DNA of 64,000 nucleotides from Spirosoma spitsbergense DSM 19989 (GCF_000374085.1 NZ_KB893614.1:59744-123743); one strand, 5' to 3'. Shown: positions 1 through 8,812, counted from the stretch's first letter. Notes: generated by a model not told the origin, from the sequence alone. Numbers and translations: made by a program.

Positions 1-1
1 G

Positions 2-823
2 GGTATCGAGGTGAAGCACGAACTGGCGGGCGTGGGCCAAAACCTACAGGATCATCTGTTTACGGGCGTTAGTGCCCTTTGTTCACAGCGTGGTACAACG
101 ACCAACTACCACCTCGCCCCTCTGCAACAGGTAATGGGACTGGCGAAGTATTTCACGAGTAAGAAAGGACCGTTTACAAGTAGTCCGCTCGAAGCCAACG
201 CCTTCCTGAACCTGCTCGACCCTACGGGGCGGGTTGATCTGCAATTCCATTTTGCTCCCGTTCACATGGGAGACGATTACCAGACCGACCTGTACGATCT
301 GGCAACCTACCCACACACGGACGGGTACACGCTCCTGCCTACACTGCTACGTCCCGAAAGCCGGGGCTACGTAGGTCTCAGGTCGGGCAGTGTGGCGGAT
401 GCACCCGTGATTCAGCCTAATTTTCTAACAACGGATAAAGACCGCCAAACCCTTATTCAGGGTCTGCGCCGGGCCATTGATGTGATGGAAGCGGATGCCT
501 TTGGACCATACCGTAAGCGCATACAAACACCCGCCGACCGGTTATCAGACGATGGATTATGGTCGCATATTCTGAAACAACTCGAAACGGTCTACCACCC
601 GGCAGGGACCTGCAAAATGGGTACGGACGAACTGGCCGTCGTTGATTCAGACTTGCGGGTACAGGGTGTGGAGGGACTGCGCGTGGTCGATGCGTCGATT
701 ATGCCAACGGTTGTTTCGGGCAATACGAATGCAGCCTGCATCATGATTGGCGAAAAAGGGGCAGATTTAATACTGGGTAAAAAAATAAGCCGGGTCGAAA
801 ACAGCGTTCGCTCCGGCGTTTGA
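2..823 (+). CDS. GMC-family oxidoreductase, C-terminal part (5' end outside window)
   Basis: This is the C-terminal part of an FAD-dependent glucose-methanol-choline oxidoreductase of the choline/alcohol dehydrogenase type. The frame is open to the left edge, and the first visible residues lead into the GVGQNLQDH motif that lies mid-protein in this family, so the FAD-binding N-terminus is missing from the window. The end carries the GMC signature HPAGTCKMG with its catalytic His, then VVDASIMP and GNTNAA with the second catalytic residue (Asn). Such enzymes oxidise an alcohol group and pass electrons to FAD. The substrate cannot be read from the sequence. It converges on the minus-strand recombinase gene 22 bp downstream. 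Confidence 0.93.
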   Translation, partial: GIEVKHELAGVGQNLQDHLFTGVSALCSQRGTTTNYHLAPLQQVMGLAKYFTSKKGPFTSSPLEANAFLNLLDPTGRVDLQFHFAPVHMGDDYQTDLYDLATYPHTDGYTLLPTLLRPESRGYVGLRSGSVADAPVIQPNFLTTDKDRQTLIQGLRRAIDVMEADAFGPYRKRIQTPADRLSDDGLWSHILKQLETVYHPAGTCKMGTDELAVVDSDLRVQGVEGLRVVDASIMPTVVSGNTNAACIMIGEKGADLILGKKISRVENSVRSGV

Positions 824-845
824 ACTCGTGACTTGTTGATATGCC

Positions 846-1766
846 CTACTTCTTCGCTTTCGGATGGGCCTGATCGTAAGTCTTTTTGAGTTGTTCCAGG
901 CTGGTGTGTGTGTAAATCTGCGTGGCAGCCAGGCTGCTGTGTCCCAGCAAATCCTTGATGGCATTCAGGTCGGCACCCCGGTTGAGCAGATGCGTGGCGA
1001 AGGAGTGCCGGAGTACGTGCGGGCTTTTCTTTTCCAGCGTGGTCACCAGACTAAGATGTCGTTTGACGATGCGCTGAATTAGAACGGGATAGGCCGCTAT
1101 GCCCTTGTCACTAACAATCAATACCGCCTGGTCAGCTTGCCCGTTAAATTCCTGTTCTTTCAGCGTCATGTACTGCTGAATCAGGTCAAAAAGGGGCTGT
1201 GTGAGCGGAATAATGCGGTGTTTATTACGCTTACCCAGCACCGTAATGGCCTTGTTGTACAGGTTCACATCGACGGTTTTCAGCCCAATGAGTTCACTTA
1301 ACCGGATGCCGGTGCCATAGAGAAGTTCAAGTACCAGTTTATCCCGCAGTCCCTCAAACGTATCAGGAAATTCGGTATCGCTGAGCAGCATCTCCATGGG
1401 TTTTTCCTCTACGTACTGCGGCAGTTTTTTACTAGCCTTCAGCGCCTGAATTTTAACCGTCGGGTCGGAGTCAATAATCTTACGGCGTAGCAAAAAGCCA
1501 TAAAACGCCCGTAAGGTGGCAATTTTCCGGTTCACCGACGATTTATCCATGTCACCCTCCACCAGACTTACAATCCACGACCGCAGATGCCGGAAATCAG
1601 CCAGTTCGGGTTGACTGACGGCGCATTCGGCATTCAGAAATGCAAAGAACTGCTCCAAATCACTGGCGTAGGCCGTGAGTGTATGCTGGCTCAGGCGTTT
1701 TTCGTACCGGATATACTGGAGGAAGTCGGCACCACCCGGCGGCCCGGCGGGATTCGTCTGATTCAT
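846..1766 (-). CDS. xerC: Tyrosine recombinase XerC/XerD type
   Basis: Site-specific tyrosine recombinase of about 306 residues, the size of housekeeping Xer proteins that resolve chromosome dimers at dif. The N-terminal SAM-like core-binding domain (FLQYIRYEKRLS onward) is followed by the catalytic domain. Visible catalytic residues are Arg in TGIRLSELIGL, Lys in LGKRNKHR, His-x-x-Arg in HVLRHSFATH, His in LGHSS and the nucleophile Tyr in QIYTHTS. A longer GTG start exists at 1823, but a perfect -7 box (TAGCTTTG on the minus strand, 1800-1793) lies between the two starts, so the ATG at 1766 is preferred. It follows rpsU on the same strand, a common arrangement in Bacteroidota, which argues for a chromosomal Xer and not a phage integrase. 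C versus D cannot be decided here. Confidence 0.92.
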   Translation of the reverse strand: MNQTNPAGPPGGADFLQYIRYEKRLSQHTLTAYASDLEQFFAFLNAECAVSQPELADFRHLRSWIVSLVEGDMDKSSVNRKIATLRAFYGFLLRRKIIDSDPTVKIQALKASKKLPQYVEEKPMEMLLSDTEFPDTFEGLRDKLVLELLYGTGIRLSELIGLKTVDVNLYNKAITVLGKRNKHRIIPLTQPLFDLIQQYMTLKEQEFNGQADQAVLIVSDKGIAAYPVLIQRIVKRHLSLVTTLEKKSPHVLRHSFATHLLNRGADLNAIKDLLGHSSLAATQIYTHTSLEQLKKTYDQAHPKAKK

Positions 1767-1792
1767 TTGACGGGGATGATTATGGCTATTAC

Positions 1793-1800
1793 CAAAGCTA
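1793..1800 (-). promoter_or_regulatory. -7 promoter box of xerC
   Basis: On the minus strand this reads TAGCTTTG, an exact match to the Bacteroidota -7 consensus TAnnTTTG. Transcription would start about 1786, giving a leader of about 20 nt before the ATG at 1766. It lies inside the longer GTG-initiated reading frame, which is why the shorter start is chosen. Confidence 0.55.
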
Positions 1801-1842
1801 CTCACGGTAATCGTACTTATCACTAAAAATTAAGGGTTAGAC

Positions 1843-1877
1843 CAATAAAAAAGCAGCAAACATTTCTGTCTGCTGCT
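1843..1877 (-). terminator. Rho-independent terminator after rpsU
   Basis: On the minus strand AGCAGCA and TGCTGCT form a 7-bp stem around a 12-nt loop and are followed by a run of six T. It sits about 80 bp downstream of the rpsU stop and upstream of the xerC promoter, so it separates the two genes into different transcripts. Confidence 0.7.
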
Positions 1878-1954
1878 CCTGTAACTCGATGAGCGATGTA
1901 CAATCAATGACTGCGCATTCAGTGATTTATACCCGACTCATACACCGGCAATTC

Positions 1955-2152
1955 CTATTGCTCGGTGTGGTTGCCGTACATTCTCTCCTTGTAGGCAGCC
2001 TTGATAACTTCCGTGCGACGCTTTACCGACGGTTTCTGGAAAGCCGTCCGCGACCGCAACTGCCGCAACACGCCCGTTTTCTCGAACTTCTTCTTGAAGC
2101 GTTTCAGGGCCTTGTCAATCGACTCGTTGTCTTTTACGTTAATGATAAGCAT
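1955..2152 (-). CDS. rpsU: 30S ribosomal protein S21
   Basis: Small basic protein of 65 residues matching bS21: MLIINVKDNESIDKALKRFK at the start, a Lys/Arg-rich middle (KKFEKTGVLRQLRSR) and RRTEVIKAAYKERMYG near the end. It is a 30S subunit protein next to the anti-Shine-Dalgarno end of 16S rRNA. The length is normal. It has its own promoter (TACCTTTG, 2196-2189 minus) and terminator (1843-1877), and is followed by xerC. Confidence 0.96.
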   Translation of the reverse strand: MLIINVKDNESIDKALKRFKKKFEKTGVLRQLRSRTAFQKPSVKRRTEVIKAAYKERMYGNHTEQ

Positions 2153-2188
2153 TGTGTAAATTTTGTGTTTTAGCTAAAAACCGGACGG

Positions 2189-2196
2189 CAAAGGTA
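2189..2196 (-). promoter_or_regulatory. -7 promoter box of rpsU
   Basis: The minus strand reads TACCTTTG, an exact TAnnTTTG box of the strong form seen before ribosomal genes. A TTG that could serve as the -33 element lies about 20 nt upstream and falls within the first codons of the divergent phosphatase gene at 2211. The two divergent promoters therefore overlap. Confidence 0.7.
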
Positions 2197-2197
2197 A

Positions 2198-2205
2198 TAG
2201 ATTTG
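2198..2205 (+). promoter_or_regulatory. -7 promoter box of the Ppx/GppA gene, possibly leaderless
   Basis: TAGATTTG is an exact TAnnTTTG match ending only 5 nt before the ATG at 2211. If used, transcription starts at or next to the start codon, giving a leaderless or nearly leaderless mRNA. No good -33 box is seen. Confidence 0.45.
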
Positions 2206-2210
2206 CGGGT

Positions 2211-3137
2211 ATGAAACAAGCAATCATTGACTTAGGTACGAATACATTTCACCTCCTTATTTCCGAAACCAACGGCCTCAGCCACACCGTCCTGGTTCGC
2301 GAAAGTCGGGCTGCCAAAATTGGGCAGGCGGGTATCAACAAAGGCGTTATCACGGAGGAGGGAATCGGCCGGGCGTTAACTGTTCTGACGTATTTCAGGC
2401 ACATACTCGACCAGCACGGCGTCTTGCCGGAGCAGGTTATTGCCATTGGCACCAGCGCCATTCGGGTAGCCCGAAATCAGGCCGAATTCATCGACCGGAT
2501 TCGGGCCGAAACCGGCATCAATATTCGAGTCATTTCGGGCGACCAGGAAGCCGAGTACATCTACCAGGGAATTCGGGCGGCTGGTGCGCTGGATGAAAAA
2601 ACGGCCCTGGTGATGGATATTGGCGGAGGCAGTGTCGAATTTATACTGGGCAATAAATCCCGGATTTTCTGGAAACAGAGTTTTGAGATTGGTGGTCAGC
2701 GGCTTCTCGAACGATTCATGTCCACTGACCCCATCAGTGCTGGCAGCGTTCGTCGATTGCACGATTACTTTCAGGAGCAACTGCTGCCGCTGGCCAACGC
2801 TATTCACCAGTACCATCCCGATGTTCTGGTTGGCTCTTCCGGTTCGTTCGATACGCTGGTCGATATGTGGTGCATGCACGAACAGGGACACCTGCCCGAC
2901 CCGAATCAGGCAACGTTCATGTTGCCCGTGGGCGAATTTTACCGGGCTTATTCGCTGCTCATTGCCAGTAACCGGGCCGAACGGATGCAGATTCCCGGCA
3001 TGATTGACCTGCGCGTCGACATGATTGTGGTGGCCGTCTGCCTGATTGATTACGTATTGAAAACGTACACCATCTCCAATATCCGAACCTCCACCTATTC
3101 GCTAAAAGAGGGTGTTCTGGCCTCTCTCAGCGAATGA
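2211..3137 (+). CDS. Ppx/GppA phosphatase family protein
   Basis: Protein of 308 residues with the ASKHA fold of exopolyphosphatase / guanosine pentaphosphate phosphatase. Motifs visible in order are DLGTNTFHLLI (phosphate 1), the GTSAIRVARN segment, MDIGGGSVEFIL (phosphate 2) and VGSSGSFDTL. It is the short, single-catalytic-domain form that lacks the C-terminal HD-like domain of E. coli Ppx. The family hydrolyses terminal phosphate from polyphosphate or pppGpp; which substrate applies here is not decided by sequence. It is transcribed away from rpsU from an overlapping divergent promoter. Confidence 0.92.
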   Translation: MKQAIIDLGTNTFHLLISETNGLSHTVLVRESRAAKIGQAGINKGVITEEGIGRALTVLTYFRHILDQHGVLPEQVIAIGTSAIRVARNQAEFIDRIRAETGINIRVISGDQEAEYIYQGIRAAGALDEKTALVMDIGGGSVEFILGNKSRIFWKQSFEIGGQRLLERFMSTDPISAGSVRRLHDYFQEQLLPLANAIHQYHPDVLVGSSGSFDTLVDMWCMHEQGHLPDPNQATFMLPVGEFYRAYSLLIASNRAERMQIPGMIDLRVDMIVVAVCLIDYVLKTYTISNIRTSTYSLKEGVLASLSE

Positions 3138-3190
3138 TGCCTGTGAACCGGCAAACGTAGTCTAACCCGATAGACAGCCATAATCATGAC

Positions 3191-4552
3191 CTATTTCACA
3201 TACTCTAACTTCCGGGGAATAGTGTAAATTTCCGTCTGTCGACCGTCGATATAGCGGAAGGTCTGACCATCGAAGAAGCCGTCTTCCTCCAGCATGATGC
3301 GTACTATTTTTTTCCACTCAGGAATTTCGACGGCGGCATTGAGTTCGATGGAGTAAGCGGTGTTGGCCAGCAACGGGTAATCGCCGGAGCCGGGAACACC
3401 TTTCTGCTGGTCCCACATCCCGATTGTAGGCCCGGCGGCATGCCCGTGCACACCAATTGGGTGCGTGTAGATGGTGCCGTTAATACCCTCCTTCTTCGAC
3501 TGGTCCAGTGCCGCCAGTAGCATCTGATTGCCCGTTTTACCCGCCTTGAACTGTTCGGTCAGAATCTCCTGCAATCGATTCCCCTGTTTGAACGCCATTT
3601 TAAGCGCTTCGGGCACGTCCGTTTCGCCGGGGCGCAGGACATACGCATGTTGCTGCTGGTCGGTGTTGAGCCGGAGGTACGTGATGCCGAAATCGACGTG
3701 TAGTAAGTCGCCGGGCATAATCACCTGTTTATCCGGGCGTTTGGCGAACGTACGCAGGTGATTAAAGTCCTCCTGGTCGGCACGCTGCACATCCACAGTG
3801 GGGTGAAACCAGGTGTCCAGACCCAGATTGGTGATGCGCTGCCGAAACCACCAGACCACATCATCCGTGGTGGTCACGCCTGGCTGGATAACTTGTTCCG
3901 AGAACCCTTCCTGAATGATCTGGTGCGAGAGCCGGCAGATGAGCGGATAAATCGTCATCTCTTTTTGGGTACGGGTTTCGAGCCAGCCAACGGCTAGTTT
4001 CTCCGCCGAGACAATGCGTTTCTGGTACTCGGCGGGTAGCTTTTGCAGAAACTCTTCGTGCTCCGTAAAGGCCAGTCCGTCGGCGTGGGCGTAGTTGGTG
4101 GAAAAGTTAAGGCCTATTTTTTTCGGCTTGCGGTCTTCGATAATCTTCGTCAGCGCTTCCCACTGATTGGGCCGCACATCGATGTCCCACGCGCCTTTTA
4201 GCAGGTTTCCCACATCGTAACGGGCAATGGCGAGTTTTTCCAGCGCATCGGCTCCTTCTTTTCCCGTATCATAAAACACCATAATCGTCCGTCGTCGGGC
4301 CGAGAGCCAGGTGCTGGGGAGCATGGTTTTCAGGACGGGGTCTTCATTGTACTCGCGGGATATAATCACCCACATATCAATTCCTTCCCGGCGCATCAAC
4401 TGGGGTAGGAAATTAGCAAACCGGTCTTCCAGCATCTCGTCAACGATCCGCGCCCGTTCGCGCTCGGGCAGTATGGTAACGGGGCTACTGACCTGGGCAA
4501 CGGCAGGTAACGTACTGAGTAAAAATAAAAGCGGGTAAATGAGTTGGCGCAT
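3191..4552 (-). CDS. Secreted M24-family metallopeptidase (Xaa-Pro aminopeptidase-like)
   Basis: 453 residues. An N-terminal signal peptide (MRQLIYPLLFLLSTLPAVAQ) points to export. An N-terminal creatinase-like domain follows and then the pita-bread peptidase domain. Metal-ligand candidates are the Asp in LHVDFGITY, Asp in RLNTDQQQH, His in HPIGVHGHAAGP, and Glu in YSIELNAAVEI and MLEEDGFF. The family removes N-terminal residues ahead of proline or cleaves related dipeptides, so a role in periplasmic peptide processing is likely. A TATCTTGC box on the minus strand near 4578-4585 may be its promoter. It is convergent with the Ppx/GppA gene. Confidence 0.9.
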   Translation of the reverse strand: MRQLIYPLLFLLSTLPAVAQVSSPVTILPERERARIVDEMLEDRFANFLPQLMRREGIDMWVIISREYNEDPVLKTMLPSTWLSARRRTIMVFYDTGKEGADALEKLAIARYDVGNLLKGAWDIDVRPNQWEALTKIIEDRKPKKIGLNFSTNYAHADGLAFTEHEEFLQKLPAEYQKRIVSAEKLAVGWLETRTQKEMTIYPLICRLSHQIIQEGFSEQVIQPGVTTTDDVVWWFRQRITNLGLDTWFHPTVDVQRADQEDFNHLRTFAKRPDKQVIMPGDLLHVDFGITYLRLNTDQQQHAYVLRPGETDVPEALKMAFKQGNRLQEILTEQFKAGKTGNQMLLAALDQSKKEGINGTIYTHPIGVHGHAAGPTIGMWDQQKGVPGSGDYPLLANTAYSIELNAAVEIPEWKKIVRIMLEEDGFFDGQTFRYIDGRQTEIYTIPRKLEYVK

Positions 4553-4865
4553 AGATGTCAGGCTGTGTAGTTTGGAGCAAGATACGCAACCAACCTAAAA
4601 GACCCGCACGGTGCGTACGGGTCTTTTGCAACAAAGACCCGTTAAATACTAGACCTCTGGTTACCCTGCGATATGCCCCATGTACGACATCGCCACAATT
4701 ATTATTCTGACCAACAGCAACCTTTCCATGAGTTTGGGCATCCTCTGTATATTCTGTTGACTCGCTCCCACGCTAACCAGTTGAAATCGACCGTTCGTGG
4801 ATGAAAGCGGGCAACATCTTCGTTTACCTGTTACATTCGTACTATCGACAATAGGTTCTTTTCGC
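4553..4865. other. 313-bp divergent intergenic region with hairpin and possible tiny ORF
   Basis: The region separates the minus-strand peptidase from the plus-strand DUF5686 gene. It holds a strong hairpin at 4597-4627 (10-bp arms AAAAGACCCG/CGGGTCTTTT), a hydrophobic 26-codon minus-strand ORF at 4661-4741 (ending in AMSYMGHIAG) and, on the plus strand, TACATTCG at 4832-4839, a near match to the -7 box, 27 nt before the ATG at 4866. Nothing else is recognised. Confidence 0.5.
4597..4627 (-). terminator. Hairpin, probable terminator
   Basis: Perfect 10-bp inverted repeat, AAAAGACCCG and CGGGTCTTTT, around an 11-nt loop, with a T4 end in either direction. Both flanking genes point away from it, so it does not follow a known gene. 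The minus strand upstream (4630-4860) would be the transcript it ends. Confidence 0.5.
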
Positions 4866-7595
4866 ATGAGGTATTTACTGCTGACGTTTGGCTGTTTTCT
4901 ATACGCATTAACCACCGTTGCCCAAACGGGCCTGCGGGGCACCGTGAAAAACGCGAAGGGAGAAACCCTGCCGTTTGCCGCTGTCGTTGTTAAAGGAACC
5001 ACAGCAGCAACCCGGCCTACGGGTACTATTACCAACGCGGAGGGTAAGTATGAAATCGCGCTGGCACCGGGTAACTACGCCATTACTTTCCAGTTCCTGG
5101 GCTTCCAGACCATTCAGAAATCTGCCGAAATCAGTAATGGATTTACCACGATGGATGCTACGATGGAGGAACAGGCCTACCGGCTGGCTGAGGTGCAGAC
5201 CAAAGCGGGCAATGAAGACCCGGCCTACACCATCATGCGCCGGGCCATTGCCAAAAGCCGCTTCCACAAATTACAGGTGCAGCGATTTACGGCAAGGGTA
5301 TACACGAAATCGTCGTTTACAGTAATCGACCTGCCCAATCTGGCCGAAGCCATGTTTCGGAAACAACTGAAAGAAGCGGAGAAAGAAGCCAATTTTAAAG
5401 TGGGTGTGCCACTGCTGAACGAAACCGTAGCCGAAGTAACGTTTAGTCAGCCCAACACCTATCGGCAGCGCATAATTGCCAACCGTAATTCGCAGGGTGA
5501 TTTCCTGAGCCCGAGTAGCTTTTTCAACGCCAGTTTTTACGATCCAACCATTGCGGGCGCAGTGTCGCCCCTGTCACCTAAGGCTTTCGGGTATTATAAA
5601 TTTGAGTACAAAGGCACGTTTCGGGAAAACGGCCCGGATGGGAAACCGGTTGAAATCAGCAAGATTCAGGTCATCCCGCGTCAGTACGGCGAAGGCGTTT
5701 TTCGGGGTACTATCTTCATCATCGAAAACACCTGGGCTATCTACAGCCTGCAACTCGAAACCATCAATAACCTGGGTATTTCCTTCACCGTTCGGCACAT
5801 GTGCAGCCCCATTCAGGGCGTGTGGATGCCCACGAATCAGCGTTACACGGGAAGCGGCTCCTACCTGGGCGTAAAAGCGTCCGGCTACTACATCCGTAAT
5901 CTGACCTTCAGCGAATTTGTCATCAATCCGGCTTTCGTAGAGGATATTCAGGTGGCCGACGAGAAAAAATACGCCCCCACGCAAACGCTCTCCAAAAGTG
6001 ATATCAAGGGAAGTGACATGGAAGAGCTGGTAAAAAAACAAAAGGAGTTCTCGACCAAAAACCTGCGGCAGATGGTGAAAGAGTACGAGAAACAGGAGAA
6101 ACTGGCCCGTAAAAACAAAAAAGAAGACGTCAACGTCGTGCGCGACGATTCGATGGTGGTCGATACGCTGGCCCGCAAACGCTCCAATGTTTTCTGGGAT
6201 TCGCTGCGCTCGGTACCGCTCACGACCGCCGAGATAAAAAGTTACCGTAAAGCCGATAGTTTGGGACTGGTGCGCGAAGTAAAGGCCCCGGGGTCTAAAA
6301 CAGATACGTTGAAACGGGACAGTACGGCGAAGAAAAAATCACCGAACAAATTTTCGGCGGGTCAGTTGCTGGGTGGGCATACGTGGCGGCTCAACAAACA
6401 AAATTCACTGATTTACACCAGCCCCTTATCCCGAATCGAGTACAACACGGTAGAGGGCTATACGCTTGAAGGTGCGCTGAATCTGCGGTATCGGCCCAAA
6501 GTCGATTCGGTGAGTCGGTTTACGCAAATATCGCTGAGTGAATGGAACATCGGTGGTACGGCGCGGTATCAGTTTGGTCGAAAACAACTAGTCGGATTTG
6601 GCGAGGGGAGTTACCAGCATAAGACGACCAAGATTGGACTGTCGGGCGGACGTTACCTCTACCAGTTTAACCCCGACAACCCGATCAGCCCGTTTCTGAA
6701 TACGCTGACGACGCTATTATTCGAGCAGAATTTCGCCAAAATCTACCAGAAAGATTTCCTGAAACTGGCGGTGAACGCGTCGCCATTTCAGAACCGCATT
6801 ACGCTGGTGGGTAGTCTGGAATACGCGCAACGGACTGAACTGGATAACTACCGGGAAGACCTCAAACCCTGGATTAACTGGAAAAACCGCACCTTCTCAT
6901 CTAACCGCCCCGACAATGCGGAAGTTGTTAGTACCGCTTTCCCAACGCATAACGCTTTGGTTCTAAACCTGCTGGCTTCGGTTCGGCTGGGGTCTACCCA
7001 GTACACCATCCGTAATGGCCGAAAAATTACGCGGCAGGATAACAACGCCCCGGTGCTGACGCTCAACTACCGCAAAGGGATAAACACGTCGTTTGCGGAT
7101 GGCGTCGATTATGATTTTGTGCAGGCTGCCGTGGGTCATTCGTTCGAGACGGGCATTCGAAGCCGGCTAAGTTATCAGTTAACAGCCGGTACATTCCTGA
7201 ATGACCGGAAAGTATACTTCCCTGATTTCAAGCATTTCTACGGCAACTATTTCTTCCTGCAACAGGGTGATGTGGTATCGAGTTTTCGACTCCTGCCCTA
7301 TTACCAGTACAGCACGGCAAAGCGTTTTGCCGAAGCACACGTGCTGGCCGAATTCCGTAAATTTCTCCTGACGCAGATAACCCTGGCCCGGCTGGTTGGT
7401 ATGAAGGAAAACCTGTTCGTTCATTATCTCGCCACACCAGCCTCTAAAAACTACACGGAAGTCGGATATGGCCTGGATGGCCTGATTCCGCAGGTATTAC
7501 CTTTCTTTCGGGTGGAGATTATTTCCCAGTGGCAGGATGCCAAATACCAGGGCTTAGGTTTCCGGCTGGGCACCACGCTGAAATTTGGTCGATAG
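4866..7595 (+). CDS. DUF5686 / carboxypeptidase-regulatory-like outer-membrane protein
   Basis: About 909 residues from the ATG at 4866. An in-frame upstream start at 4797 is rejected because the signal peptide MRYLLLTFGCFLYALTTVAQ begins at 4866. Residues about 21-105 are a CarboxypepD_reg-like beta-sandwich (LRGTVKNAKGETLPFAAVVV, then YEIALAPGNYAITFQFLGFQ). The DUF5686 region follows, then a charged Lys-rich linker (RKNKKEDVNVVRDDS and onward), and a C-terminal half rich in alternating aromatic beta strands that looks like an outer-membrane barrel. Such proteins are common in Bacteroidota and resemble TonB-receptor-like surface proteins. The cargo is unknown. Confidence 0.85.
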   Translation: MRYLLLTFGCFLYALTTVAQTGLRGTVKNAKGETLPFAAVVVKGTTAATRPTGTITNAEGKYEIALAPGNYAITFQFLGFQTIQKSAEISNGFTTMDATMEEQAYRLAEVQTKAGNEDPAYTIMRRAIAKSRFHKLQVQRFTARVYTKSSFTVIDLPNLAEAMFRKQLKEAEKEANFKVGVPLLNETVAEVTFSQPNTYRQRIIANRNSQGDFLSPSSFFNASFYDPTIAGAVSPLSPKAFGYYKFEYKGTFRENGPDGKPVEISKIQVIPRQYGEGVFRGTIFIIENTWAIYSLQLETINNLGISFTVRHMCSPIQGVWMPTNQRYTGSGSYLGVKASGYYIRNLTFSEFVINPAFVEDIQVADEKKYAPTQTLSKSDIKGSDMEELVKKQKEFSTKNLRQMVKEYEKQEKLARKNKKEDVNVVRDDSMVVDTLARKRSNVFWDSLRSVPLTTAEIKSYRKADSLGLVREVKAPGSKTDTLKRDSTAKKKSPNKFSAGQLLGGHTWRLNKQNSLIYTSPLSRIEYNTVEGYTLEGALNLRYRPKVDSVSRFTQISLSEWNIGGTARYQFGRKQLVGFGEGSYQHKTTKIGLSGGRYLYQFNPDNPISPFLNTLTTLLFEQNFAKIYQKDFLKLAVNASPFQNRITLVGSLEYAQRTELDNYREDLKPWINWKNRTFSSNRPDNAEVVSTAFPTHNALVLNLLASVRLGSTQYTIRNGRKITRQDNNAPVLTLNYRKGINTSFADGVDYDFVQAAVGHSFETGIRSRLSYQLTAGTFLNDRKVYFPDFKHFYGNYFFLQQGDVVSSFRLLPYYQYSTAKRFAEAHVLAEFRKFLLTQITLARLVGMKENLFVHYLATPASKNYTEVGYGLDGLIPQVLPFFRVEIISQWQDAKYQGLGFRLGTTLKFGR

Positions 7596-7732
7596 GTATG
7601 TAACCTGAACGTCTGCGCTACAAGATACCTGTATGAACAGGGGTACCCAATTCCTAACATAAGCATAAACTTCGTTTAATCAACACGTCACGAATGAACG
7701 CTTACTTTGCGCAAACCAATGCCAATGTACGC

Positions 7733-8659
7733 ATGAATCGTCGGGACGTTGTTAGACGAATGAGTACGGGCCTTGCGGCTCTTTCGGTACCGGGTCTGAC
7801 AGTTGCTCAGCCAACCACACCAGCGCTCCGACAGCGGGCACTGCGAATTGCTCACCTCACCGATGTACATATGCAGCCGATTATCGGGGCTGCCAAAGGA
7901 TTTGAGCGATGCCTGCATCACGCCCAGAATCTACCCGACAAACCGGACCTTATCATCAATGGGGGCGATGCCGTAATGGAAGCCCATGGGCGCGGTAAAG
8001 ACAGCGTAGCACGGCAGTGGCGGCTTTATCAGGATGTCCTTAAAAGCGAAAACGCGTTACCGTTGCTCAATTGTGTTGGTAACCACGACATCTGGTGTCG
8101 GCAGGAAACAAAGGCTTGTTTTGAGGCTGGCAAACAGTGGGCGATGGATGAATTCCAGATGACCAAACGCTACTACAGCCACGACCAGAACGGCTGGCAC
8201 ATTGTGGTATTGGACAGCGTACAGCCAAAAATCGACGGGAGCTGGTACACGGCTCACCTCGATGATGAACAGTTCCATTGGCTCGAAAACGACCTGAAAC
8301 AAACCCCCGCCGAAACGCCCGTCTTTATCGTTTCTCACGTACCCATTCTGGCGGCCTGCGTCTTCTTCGACGGGCAGCGATTCGCCGGTGAAAACTGGAA
8401 CGTACCGGCCCGGTGGATGCACAGCGATACCGTTCGCATCACCGATTTATTTCATCATCACCCCAACGTAAAGGCCGCCATCAGCGGCCATATTCATTTA
8501 TTGGACCGGGTGGATTACAACGGCGTTTCGTATTTCTGCAACGGGGCCGTTAGCGGTGCCTGGTGGTTTGGCAAGTACCACCATACCGGTGCCGGTTATG
8601 CCGTCGTGGATTTATTCAACGATGGCACAGTAGAAAACCGGTACGTGACTTACTCATAA
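7733..8659 (+). CDS. Tat-exported metallophosphoesterase
   Basis: About 308 residues from the ATG at 7733. The N-terminus MNRRDVVRRMSTGLAALSVP carries a twin-arginine-type signal, so the product probably crosses the inner membrane folded. Calcineurin-like phosphoesterase motifs appear in order: DVH (IAHLTDVHMQP), GGDAV (INGGDAVME), GNHD (CVGNHDIW), SHVP and GHIH (AAISGHIHLLD). These bind a dinuclear metal centre and hydrolyse phosphoesters; the natural substrate is unknown. An alternative start at 7694 adds 13 residues and would displace the Tat motif. A TTACTTTG box at about 7702-7709, close to the -7 consensus, lies between the two starts and favours 7733. Confidence 0.9.
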   Translation: MNRRDVVRRMSTGLAALSVPGLTVAQPTTPALRQRALRIAHLTDVHMQPIIGAAKGFERCLHHAQNLPDKPDLIINGGDAVMEAHGRGKDSVARQWRLYQDVLKSENALPLLNCVGNHDIWCRQETKACFEAGKQWAMDEFQMTKRYYSHDQNGWHIVVLDSVQPKIDGSWYTAHLDDEQFHWLENDLKQTPAETPVFIVSHVPILAACVFFDGQRFAGENWNVPARWMHSDTVRITDLFHHHPNVKAAISGHIHLLDRVDYNGVSYFCNGAVSGAWWFGKYHHTGAGYAVVDLFNDGTVENRYVTYS

Positions 8660-8779
8660 CAGGGCGGGTTCGGCTGGTATAGACCTCCAAGACAGACAGT
8701 CAACCACCTGGGCTGTAGCTACTCGCAACTAAAAGGTGTCAAACTTTTTTGCAACCTCCTACGTTGTCAATCCATAAAA

Positions 8780-8799
8780 TGTCAGTACTATTACTGACA
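8780..8799. promoter_or_regulatory. Palindromic operator upstream of the Xre-RES pair
   Basis: TGTCAGTA and TACTGACA form a perfect 8-bp inverted repeat with a 4-nt centre, ending 13 bp before the antitoxin ATG at 8813. Related half-sites TTGTCAA and TTGACA flank it on either side. This is the layout expected for toxin-antitoxin autorepression by the Xre antitoxin. The function is inferred. Confidence 0.6.
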
Positions 8800-8812
8800 A
8801 AATGTTGACAGC

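Noticed and set aside
846..1766. A phage or island integrase at the tyrosine recombinase gene
   Set aside because: It is next to rpsU, has its own housekeeping promoter, and no att repeats, tRNA or phage genes are nearby. It looks like the chromosomal Xer.
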